DNA of 64,000 nt from Heterohyrax brucei (taxonomy: Eukaryota > Chordata > Mammalia > Hyracoidea > Procaviidae): the NCBI GenBank assembly GCA_028571685.1, contig CM053146.1, positions 19,875,431-19,939,430 on the forward strand, read 5' to 3'. The position numbers were made by a program, and so were the translations under genes. The notes under the pieces are model-generated. The model had not been told where the DNA came from. It did not search any database and worked only from the letters and a program-made list of their open reading frames with translations. Shown here in pieces: positions 54,540 through 64,000 of this stretch. Every line of letters starts with the position of its first letter. Positions within the stretch are counted from its first letter, which is position 1.

Positions 54540-57500
54540 CGCTAAAATCATACCCATTAATAATTATGCTGAACATAGAGGAGTAAATGCACCAATAAAG
54601 GGACAGAGAGTGGCAGAATGGATTAAACAAACATGATCCATCTGTACGTTGCCTACAAGAGGCACACAGCAGACTCAAAGACATAAAGTGAAACTCAAAG
54701 GATGGAAATATTGCATCAAGCAAACAATAATAAAAAAAAGCAGGAGTGGCAATATTCATCTCTTGCAAAAGAGACTTTAAAGCAGATTCCATCACAAAGG
54801 ATAAGGAAAGATACTACATAATGATTAAAGGGTCAATACACCAGGAAGGCATAACCATAATAAATATTTATTCACCCAATGACATGGCTTGAAAATAGAC
54901 AACAACAAACAAACAAAACTCTAACTGCACTGAAAAGAGAAATAGATAACTCCACAAAAATATTAAGAGATTTCTACATAGTGCTTTCAGTGAAGGACGG
55001 AAAGAAGCTCAATAGAGAAATGGAAGATCTAATTGCCACAATCAACCAACTCTACCTCATAGACATATATAGTAACCAAGTATACTTTCTTTTACAACAC
55101 ATGGAACATTTTCCAGAATAGACCATATGTTAGGCCACAGAACAAACCTTAATAGAATCCAAAGTATCAAAATATTACAAAGCATATTTTCTGACCACAA
55201 AGCTATAATAGTGGAAATCAGTAACAAAAATGTAAGGAAAAATCAAATATGTGGATACTGAATAACACCTTGCTCAAAAACTGCTGAGTTATAGAAGGAA
55301 TTAAGAAATAAATAAAATAAAATAAAATGATGTTTTAGTCAGCTAGTGCTGCTCTAACAGAAATACCATGAGTGGATGGCTTTAACAAAGGAAAGTTTAT
55401 TCTTACACTGTCCAGTAAGCTACAAGTCCAAATTCAGGATGTCTGCTCCAGGGAAAGGCTTTTCCTGCTCTGGAGGAAAGTCCTTGTGTTGCATCAGTCT
55501 GAAGTAACCTCAGGTCTGAAGGACCTGCTCTTTTCCTGGTGCTGCTTTCTTGATGGTATGAGGTTTCCAAATCTCTCTGTCAGATTTTTTTCCCCTTTAT
55601 AGCTCAAGAGACTGCCTCAAGGCACAAAACAAACTTACACATTGAATCTTGCTCTACCAACACTTCTGCCATTCACCCTTATTAACAACACAGAGGCAGG
55701 AATTCCATCATGGACGAACATCACACAACACGAGGAATTATGGCACAGCCAAATTGTTACAGATTTTTCAGAGAACACATTCAATCCATTACAAATGAGA
55801 ATGAACATCTTTGGGTGGGACACAGCAAAAGCAGTGCTCAGAGGTTAATTTATAGCAATAAATGCACACATCCAAAAAGAGGACACTCAAATCAAAGCAT
55901 TAACCCTACCACTTGAACAAAAAGAAAGAGGTCAGCAAAAGAATCCCATGCTGGAAGAAAGCAAATAATAAACATTAGAGCAGAACTAAATGAATCAGAG
56001 AATAGAAAAGTGACTGAAAGAGTTAACAAGACAAAAAACTGGCTCTTTGAAAAGATCAACCTAACTGACAGAAGGAAACAGAAAAGGGAGCAAATAACTC
56101 GAATAAGAAATGAGATGGGTAATATTGCAACAGATCCAACTGGAATTAAAAGAATCATAACAGAATACTACGAAAAATTGTACTTTAATGAATCTGAAAA
56201 CCTAGAGGAAATGGACAAATTTCTAGAAACACATTCCATACCTAAACTAACACAAATAGAGTTAGAACAACTAAATAAACCTACAACAAAAGAAGAGATT
56301 GAAAAGATAATTTAAAAACTCCCAACAACAACAACAAAAAGCCCTAGCCTCATGGCTTCACTGGAGAATTCTACCAAATTTGCAGCAAGAGTTAACACTA
56401 CTACTGCTAATGCTATTTCTGAGCACAGAAAAGGATGGATTACTCCCAAACTTATTCTATGAAGGCCAATATAACCTTGATACCAAAATTAGGTAAATAC
56501 ACTGAAATGAGGAAAATTACAGAACAATATTCCTCATGAACACAGGTACAAAAATCCTCAACAAAATTCTAGCCAATGGACTTCAACAACATGTCAAAAA
56601 AATAATCCCATTATGACCAAGTGGGATTTGTACCAGACATGGAGGAATTAGAAAAATAATCAATGTAATCAAATGTATAAATAAAACAGAACCTAGGAAC
56701 CACATGATCTTATCACGTGATGCAGAAAAGGCATTTGACAATATCCAACATTCATTCTTGATTAAAAAAAAAGAAAAAATTGAAACAACTCTCAGCAAAA
56801 TAGAATTAGAGGAAAATTCTTCAACACAATAAAGGACATTTTTACAAAGCTGACATCATCCTAAATGGAAAGAGTCTGAGAGCATTCCTCTTAAAATGGG
56901 AACTAGACAAGGATGTCATTTTTATTCAACACTGTGTTGGAGGTCCTAGCCAGAGCTATTAGGCTAGAAAAAGGCATAAAGGCATCCAGATTGGTAAGGA
57001 AGAAGTAAAACTATCCTTATTTGCAGGTGATATGATCTTATACACAGAAAACCTCAAAGAATCCAGAAGAAAACTACTAGAACTAATGGAAGAACACAAC
57101 AAAATATCAGGATACAAGATAAACACACAAAAGTAAGCTGGATTCATGTGCACTAACAAAGAGAACTTCAAAGAGGAAATCATTAAATCAATACTATTTA
57201 CTATAGCCCCCAAGATGATAAAAATATTTAGGAATGAATCTAACCAGAGACATAAAAGACATATACAAAGGAAATTCCAAGACACTACTGCAACAGACCA
57301 AAAGAAACATACACAAGTAGAAAACTATACCTTATTCATGGATAGAAATACTCAACATTGTGAAAATAACAGTTCTACCAAAGTTATCTACAGGTACAAT
57401 GCATTCCTGGTCCAAATTCCATTGGTGTTTTTCAATGAGATTGAGAAACAAATCACCAACTTCATGTGGAAAGAGACCCTGGATAAATAAAGCATTACTG

Positions 57501-57900
57501 AAGAAGGACAAAGTGAAAGCCCCACTTTACCCGATTTTAGAACCTATTACACCCCTACAGTAGTCAAAACAGCTTTGTACTGGTGCAACAACAGATACAT
57601 AGACCAATGGAACAGAAATGATAATTCAGATGAAATTCATCCATCTATGAGTTGTTGCTATTTGACAAAGGCCTAAAGTCTGTTAAATGGGGGGAAAAGA
57701 TAGTCTCTTTAACAAACAATGCTGACATAACTGGAAATTCATCTGTGAAAAATGAAACAAGACTTATGCCTCATATCATGCACAAAAACTTAAAATGGAT
57801 TAAAGACCTAAACATAAAATCTAAAACAATAAAGGTGATAGAGGAAAATATAGAGACATGTTAATACATGGCATTAACAGAATAAAAATATTACTAACAA
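54540..57900 (+). pseudogene. Decayed L1 ORF2 (endonuclease/reverse transcriptase)
   Basis: Endonuclease-like coding order near 54560-55120 (aatgcaccaataaagggaca, gccaatgac-type block; an open piece of 80 codons at 54879-55121). RT-like pieces follow at 56010-56315 (LTQIELEQLNKPTTKEEIEKI) and 56700-57040. The conserved FADD active site reads FAGD (ttatttgcaggtgatatg, 57017-57034), losing one catalytic Asp. The C-terminal part is at 57146-57864. Interrupted by an LTR at 55331-55793 and by frameshifts. Confidence 0.75.
55331..55793 (-). mobile_element. Solo LTR, MaLR/ERVL type, antisense, perfect 5-bp duplication
   Basis: 463 bp from tgttttagtcagctagtgct to cattcaatccattaca. AATGA at 55326-55330 and 55794-55798 is exact. 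L1 ORF2 continues on both sides. Confidence 0.9.
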
Positions 57901-58207
57901 CACACAAATGCTAGAAGAGAAACTAGATAGCTGGGAGTTTATCAAAATCAAATACTTAAATGCTCATCCAAAGACTTCACCAAAAGAGTAAAAAAAGGGC
58001 ATACAGACTGGGAAAAACATTTGGGCTACAACATATCTGATCAGGGTCTAATATCTAAAATCCACAAGATACTGCAAAATTTCAACCACAAAAAGACAAA
58101 TAACCCAATTAAAAAAAGGGCAAATGATATGAAGAGGTACTTCATCAAAAATGATATTCAGACAGATAATAGATATACAAAGAAATGCTCATGATCATTA
58201 GCCATTA

Positions 58208-58362
58208 ACCCAGTGCCATTAAATTGATTGTGACTCAAAGTGACCCTACAGGACAGAGTAAAGCTTCCCCCATAGAGTTTCCAAGGAGTGCCTAGTGTAT
58301 TTTAACCACCAACCTTTTGGTTAGCAGCCATTGCCCTTAACCTCTATACCACCAAGGTTTCC
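58208..58362 (-). repeat. tRNA-derived SINE, short variant
   Basis: Antisense, complete (gtgaccctacaggacagagt, ccaaccttttggttagcagc, ending accaaggtttcc). Flanks ttagccatta and taagccatta suggest the target duplication. Inserted in the L1 3' part. Confidence 0.85.
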
Positions 58363-58958
58363 CATAAGCCATTACATAAATGCAAATCATAAGAAAAATG
58401 AGATACTATCTTACCCTGATAAAGTTAGCATTAACTCAAAAAACAAAAAATAATAAATGTTGGAGAAGTTGTGGAGAGACTCATATTCTTATACATTGCT
58501 GGTGGGAATGTAAAATGGTACAAACACTTTGGAAATCGATTTAGCACTTCCTTCAAAAGCTAGAAATAGATATGCCATATGATCTGGCAGTCCTAATCCT
58601 TGGAATATATCCTAGAGAAAGAAGAGCTGTCACATGAATAGATACATGCACACTCATATTCATTGCAGTACTGTCCACAATAACAAAAAGATAGAAACAA
58701 CCTAGGTTCCCATAAGAGGATGAATGGATAAACAAATTGTGGAATAGTCACACAATGGAACAGTATGTGACAACGAAGAATCTGTGTAACATCTCATAGC
58801 ATGGATGAATCTGGAAGGCATTATGCTGAATGAAATTTCTCAGTAGCAAAAGGACAAATATTGCATAAGACTGCTATTTTAAGAACTCAAGAAAATGTTC
58901 AAACACAAAAGAAAACATCCCTTGTTGGGTAGAGGGTGGGGAGAGAGGGAGAGGGAGA

Positions 58959-61400
58959 CAAGAATTACCTTAGTCTTCTGGCCACATGGTGTAATAGACA
59001 AAAGCACTACACTGTCCATCCACAGCAAGGACCTGAAAAACTAGCTAAAACAGAGACAAAGATCAATTCTGGTACCTGAAGTGTCAAATAAAGAGATTTA
59101 ACAAAGCTCAGCCAAAAACCTAATGGAATAATAAAGTGACAGAGAACAGAGACTAGAAAGAGATGACCAGAAGCACCCTACCAGCTAATACAGCACAGAT
59201 TAATCATCTTAGACTCCTGTTGGAGAGAAGCAGGTGGGCAGCTCAGAAAAGCAGCTTCATAGAAATCCTAGCAGGAGACAAAGCACCTGGTAACCAGCAA
59301 GACATGCTTTCCTACCTTCATTCTCTCCCAAGGGTTTTGCTTCCTATGCTTTCCTATGCTTTCTGGCCAGCTGTGGTAACTCTCACAGTTGGTAAGTACA
59401 GCATCTGTGCTGTTTGAATGTGCCCTGGCCACAGCAGAGATCAGTGGACAGGGAGTACACAAACGCAGCTTCATGGAGCTCCCAGCAGGACACTGATCAC
59501 CTAATAACCAGTGGTATACACTTTCCTAACTTTCTTTCTTCCCACCTCGCTGGACTCTTCTACTTCCTTCCAGCTGCAGTCTCTTGTCTGGGAATAAACT
59601 CCTTTGGCTCCAGGCTGCTGGAATTAACCTCACCGACAGTGGCTGGTTCCTTGAGAGCTATTTATCTGTAGCTGGAGTTGCTTTTTTCTGTTTCTTTTGG
59701 TTTCTTCCATATCTCCTACCACCTCCTCCTCTTTTCTCTCAAACACCTGGTTCTATGAGCCATCTGTGCTCTTCCTGAAGGGCTGTGAAGCACTGCTTAA
59801 CTGGGGAACCACTCCCCTAGCCTGTCACACCATACTGGTGGGATCCTTGGGGCTGTTTGTTTTGATTTGATTTGCTGTGTTTTATTTGTTTGTTTTCTTT
59901 TTCTTTTCACGGATTAGAAGTCCCTTCTAGCCAGGCTATTACATGGCTTACAGCCCACTTCTGCTGTCTGAGTAGCAGTGTCAGTGGGATTCCCTGGGGC
60001 TACATCTTTTTATCTTTCTTTTTTTTGCTTTCCCTCTTTCTTCATTTCTCAGTCTTCATCTCTATATTTGCCTTCTTTTCCTTTCATCTGAATACCTGGC
60101 ACTGTGTGATATTCATATCCCTTCTAGCCAGGCTACACTACACAGCCTAAGACAAACTTCCTTAGTCTTTGAAGCTGAATGGGTGGGATATCTAGAGAGA
60201 CTTTTCTTTCCAAAATTTTTACCAGTCTTTCTTTTTCTTTTCCTCCATTTCTCAGTTTCTCATCTCTCCACTTCAGTGGCAAGCTTCCTTAGCACTCTCC
60301 CCTCCACCCCTGGCTCCTTGTTCTCTGTCCTCACTTTCCTCTCTCCCACCCATCTTAGCTCACATATCACAACCCCCCATTCCTACCTAATCTGCATTGT
60401 GCACTGAACATAACACCCCAGGCAGCATACGCATGGCATACCAGAACCTGCTCAACACTGATTCCCAGTCCATACTGTCAGCCCTAGTAATGCCACAAAC
60501 AAACTATTCTAGCCCGTCCACTTCAGTTAAGCCTGTCTTGCTGCACTATAGCTGAGCAACTGACCCTGACCATTGAACAAAGAGGTAAAAAGTAATGTGA
60601 CCGCAGATGAGCAAACAACAAAGAATGCACATCATGCCTACAAATAAATATACACTCAACAAATGAAAATAACAACTGAATGTCCCAAAGACAGCAGACA
60701 GCATCAAAGCTTACAAAACAATAGGACAGGATAGCTTTAGTAGGCATCTAAAATAAAACACCAGATGACTTTATAGCAGAAGGCAAGGCACTAGACAAAC
60801 CTCACAAGAAATTCAAATCTCTAATATTCAGAGCTTTCCAGTGACAAAAAAGCAGGTAAAATTGAGGAAAAATAAACAAATTCATGGAAGAATTCAGAAA
60901 AATAATACAGGAACAAAATGTGAAAATGAATTCACAACTAGAAATCATACAAAAACAACAATAGGAAACTAAAAGATAAACAAGATTTTGGAAATGGGAA
61001 GGATCATTGAAGGACTATGGAACAGGTATAAAATGATGGAAGACAGAATCAGTAAAACAAAAGACGAACACTTGGCTAAACTCTTAGGAAAAACCAGGGA
61101 AAAAAGGCATGAACAAAAATGAAGAAACCCTGAGAATTGCATGGTATATAATCTAAAGCAAAAAATTATGAGAGATTACATCTCCAGAATAGGGGGAGAA
61201 AATACAAAACACAGAGAAGATCATTGAAGAATTACTGACAAAAACTTCCCTAATATCATGAAAGACAAACAGCTGGCCATCCAAGCAGCTCAATGAACCC
61301 CATGTAGTATAGACCTAAAAGAAAATCACGAAAGCATTCATAACCATACTTGCTGAAAGCAAAGACAAAGAAAAAATTCTGAGAGTAGTCAGCTGCCCAG
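58959..61400 (+). mobile_element. Second L1, 5' UTR and ORF1 only
   Basis: Starts near agaattaccttagtcttctg gccacatggtgtaatag, an L1-like 5' end. It has a long 5' UTR (59160-60500, T-rich at 59870-60320) and an Lys/Gln-rich ORF1-like region (about 60620-61390; tggaagaattcagaaaaata, gaagacagaatcagtaaaac). It stops before ORF2. Same orientation as the L1 just upstream. Confidence 0.6.
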
Positions 61401-61854
61401 CAGACCCCGGCTTCTTGGAGCCCAAGGTGAGCTAAGGCAATCTGAAATCAAAGGGATGCCTGAACACAAATAATGAGAGGAAAGGGAAGGATCTGCAAAC
61501 CTCACCGCTACACGGAGCACTCTTAAATGCCATCATCCAGCCACCCAAAAAAAGCCCATCTGCTCAGCCTAACCTGGTTACAGAATTCAGGCTGGCACAC
61601 TAGGTCTGTGGCAGAACAGCCTTCTGTGGAGGTGTTCCACAGCCAGCTCTCTGGGGGAAACCCTACTTTGGCATTTGTGGTTTTCAGGATACTACTCTGA
61701 CACCACTGAATGCAGAGCTTGGTCAAGAGGAGTACCAGCGAGGCATTATGTAGCATTACCATCATACACATCTAGCAATTATAATTAACCTCAAAAGCAT
61801 GGATAGCAGTATGATGCAGTAAAGTAACCAGGAATGTTAAGTTTTGAATATTTA
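61401..61854. other. Unclassified stretch
   Basis: May still be L1, but no L1 landmark is recognisable after about 61400. The antisense 82-codon ORF at 61523-61771 has no motif. Confidence 0.4.
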
Positions 61855-62402
61855 CACAGTCTGACAATGGAGTCCACAAACTTAATTGTTCCATGTGCTA
61901 CACACCTCATTGCTGACTATCTCCAAGGTCACCTTTGAAGTACTCCCCTTGGGAAGCTATGCAGCAATGCAATTCCTAATTCACCCTTCAAAGCAATTTT
62001 GGAACTCTTTCTAGAATGGCCATTGTGCATAGTGGCAAGCTTGAGGACTTAATTGTGTAGTTGTCTGTGAGGGAGTTTTTAGTTAGTGAACAAATAACTG
62101 TATTGGAACACCCTCCCTACTCACCTGATCTAGGCCCCAATAACTTTTTTCTTTACCGAAAGATAAAGGAAATCTTGAAAGGAAGACAGTTTGATGACAT
62201 TCAGGACATCAATAGGATAACAATGCTAATGGCCATTCCAGAGAAAAGAGTTCCATAATTTCTTTGAAGGGTGGACTAGGTGCTGGTGTAGGTGCATAGC
62301 TTCCCAAGGGGATTACTTTAAAGGTGACCATAGTGATATTCAGCAATGAGGTATGTAGCACTTTTTCTAGGATGAGTTCGTGAGCTTAATTGGCAGTCCT
62401 CA
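61855..62402 (+). mobile_element. Fold-back mariner derivative
   Basis: 548 bp flanked by TA (61853-61854 and 62403-62404). The right part is the mariner 3' third (EHPPYSPDLGPNNFFLY at about 62103-62155; the third catalytic Asp is Asn). The left about 160-185 bp is an inverted copy of the same 3' end (cacctcattgctgactatct, cccttgggaagctatgcagc, ggaactctttctagaatggc). The element thus has long terminal inverted repeats instead of a normal 5' half. Confidence 0.75.
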
Positions 62403-62404
62403 TA

Positions 62405-63225
62405 TTACCTTTGCTTTTAATATAATTTGTTTGAAGAAAGTCTGTCTAATTTAATATGTAATGATCTCTGCTTTTAACAGTATACTTGCAAATTCCCTGA
62501 ATATGTAATCATAGTGTCCAGCACATTACTACCTGACCCCAGGTTTTCAGAGAGGCTCTTCCTGGTTACTTTACCTAGAGTTTGGGTCCTCTGGGAGCAG
62601 GCGGGTAGTTAAACCCCTCACCTGACTGTGATGACATGGAGCCATTCCTGGGAAGTGATGACAGTCATGTTGAGGTAGCCAAGAGCATGAGTACCAAGGG
62701 AGGGAAAGTAGACTACATGGGTAATGGGAGGAGGGATAGAGAAGTCCCAGAGGCTTCTCCCCTGATTGTTCCGCCTTCTTTATCCTCTCCTACATCCTCT
62801 TGGCCAAGGTATCCCTTCAGTCACCTCTCAGAGCCTTTGTGCAGGCCATTTCTTTTTTCTGAAATGCTCTCCAGACTCCTACCACCCTGATCAGTATGCC
62901 TGGGCAGTGTTTGCTCTTTCCAGCTTGCCTTACCCTCCTCAGGGATGCTCCCCTGCTCCTCTGACCCTTCATGCCTTGTAATGACTGCAGCTATGGTGTG
63001 TGTAGGGGCAGGGAAGGAGAAGAGCTAATGGAGCAATGGGTCAGGGTTGGGTCTGAGTCTTGCACATGGACAGCACTGCCTCCTCATCCCAGCATCCAAG
63101 TCTAGACAGAAACCACTCTGGGGTGGGTCCACCTGAATGTGTTATCATTTGCATCATTTTTAATACACAGTCTACTCAGTAGATTTCTCAACTGCCTGGG
63201 GCATCGTCATTGGAACTTCAGTTCA
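62405..63225. other. Unclassified stretch
   Basis: 62830-62990 (ttctgaaatgctctccagac, cctcctcagggatgctcccc) has an L2-like style but is too weak to assign. ORFs of 84 and 71 codons (62636-62981) lack motifs. Confidence 0.4.
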
Positions 63226-63295
63226 GCTGTTTTTATTTTTCTAAATATTATTTTTCTCCAAAAGATTTACTGAGACATAGTTCACATGCCATATA

Positions 63296-63982
63296 TCTTA
63301 GATATCTAGTGCTGCTCTGATAGAAATTTCTCAAGTGGATGGCTTTAACAAACAGAGAAGTTTATTCTCTCACAGTCTAGGAGACTCACTGCTGTTGAGT
63401 TGAGTCCAGCTCATAGCAACCCTAGAGGTCATAGTAGAACTACCCCATAGAGTTTCCAAGGAGTGCCTGGCAGATTTGAACTGCAACCTTTTGATTAGCA
63501 GACATAGCACTTAACTCAACTATGCCACCAGGGTTTCCATTTAAGAGACTAGAAGTTCAAATTCAGGACATCAGCTTAGAGGCAGACTGTCTCTCTCTGA
63601 TGACTCTGAAGGAAGGTCCTTGTCATCAATCTTCCTCTGGTGTAGGAGATTCTCAGTGCAGTAACCTGGGTGCAAAGGAAGTACTCTACTCTCCGTGCTT
63701 CTTCCTTGGTGATATGAGGTTCCCTTTTCTTTCTACTTGCTTCTCTCTAGCATATTTCAAAAGAGATTGGCTTCAGACACAATCTAATCACGCATAGCTT
63801 CAGTCCTGCCTCAGCAACATAACTGCCAATAATCCCATCTCATCAACATCACAGAGATAGAATTTACAACACACAGGAAAATTATATCAGATGACAGAAT
63901 GGTAGGCAACCACCCAATACTGGGAACAATGGCTCAGCCAAGTTGACAGACATTTTAAGGGGCCACAGTTCAATCCATGACC
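63296..63982 (-). mobile_element. MaLR-like LTR, antisense, with nested SINE
   Basis: Antisense signature atctagtgctgctctgatag, gtggatggctttaacaaaca, ggtccttgtcatcaatcttc, ttggcttcagacacaatcta, ending gttcaatccatgacc. Same long LTR type as 32538-33101. No matching 5-bp duplication seen. Confidence 0.8.
63387..63538 (-). repeat. tRNA-derived SINE, short variant, nested in the LTR
   Basis: Antisense, complete: ctgctgttgagttgagtcca, actaccccatagagtttcca, gcaaccttttgattagcaga, ending accagggtttcc. Flanked by taggagact and taagagact. The LTR continues on both sides. Confidence 0.9.
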
Positions 63983-64000
63983 TCTTAAAATTCACTCATT

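Larger units (their letters stand above)
51583..58958 (+). mobile_element. L1 LINE, near full length, sense
   Basis: About 7.4 kb including two or three inserted elements. Starts aggaggtgagaccaagatgg, a typical L1 5' end. It is followed by a 5' UTR (to about 53090), a decayed ORF1 region (about 53100-54050: coiled-coil-like Lys/Glu-rich, caggcaagaaggcaatggga tgac), ORF2 (about 54540-57900) and a 3' region to agggtggggagagagggaga (58958). Riddled with stops. Confidence 0.75.
63226..64000 (-). mobile_element. L1 3' UTR, antisense, split by an LTR at the window end
   Basis: Left gatttactgagacatagttc acatgccatata and right cttaaaattcactcatt (63983-64000) are contiguous in antisense L1 3' UTR. 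The element continues beyond the window. Confidence 0.7.

Overview
This is a mammalian nuclear genome window built almost entirely of interspersed repeats in various states of decay. I recognise no confident host protein-coding gene, functional RNA gene or CRISPR/phage/prokaryotic feature. The repeat set points to an afrotherian, most likely a paenungulate such as elephant (inference from remembered repeat families, no database search). It holds about 30 copies of a tRNA-derived SINE whose 3' tail matches an abundant RTE-class LINE, a second SINE with a tRNA-Gly-like head, many MaLR/ERVL-type LTRs, mariner elements, and old shared mammalian repeats (MIR, L2, L1M, MLT1-like). All repeat names are my reading by eye.

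Layout. 0-3.8 kb: SINEs, an L2 piece, a complete tRNA-Gly SINE and an L1 3' UTR piece. 3.8-7.0 kb: near full-length RTE LINE (RTE-A), then a solo LTR. 7.7-9.0 kb: complete but dead mariner. 9-24 kb: the least repetitive part, mostly unclassified sequence with scattered SINE, MIR and L2 pieces, one exon-like WD40-resembling segment (21.75-21.89 kb) and a CTCF-like motif. 24.7-27.5 kb: antisense RTE split by a SINE and by a two-LTR MaLR-type provirus. 28-30.2 kb: internally deleted RTE. 30.6-33.2 kb: antisense L1 3' region with nested SINE and solo LTR. 33.2-38.4 kb: unclassified sequence with a strong CTCF-type motif beside a CA microsatellite. 38.4-48.3 kb: an old antisense L1 apparently split by an 8-kb nest of RTE, L1, RTE and LTR insertions. 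48.3-48.9 kb: two SINEs at one target site. 51.6-61.4 kb: two L1s head-to-tail, the first near full length. 61.9-62.4 kb: a fold-back mariner derivative. 63.2-64 kb: LTR plus SINE nested in an L1 3' UTR.

The elements form a retrotransposition ecosystem. RTE presumably supplied the enzymes; the SINEs carry its 3' tail, and one SINE family looks like a tRNA-Gly head fused to the two ends of RTE. The autonomous elements I can read are inactive: RTE-A and RTE-D carry stops and frameshifts (RTE-D also has YADD changed to YASN), the L1 reads FAGD instead of FADD, and the mariner has Asn for a catalytic Asp. The most interesting observations are structural: a SINE with a twin-priming-like 5' inversion, a 36-bp tail-only insertion with its own target duplication, three related copies of one target site around two SINEs, fold-back mariner and LTR structures, and clean 5-bp duplications around solo LTRs. 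I did not find evidence of a new functional system.
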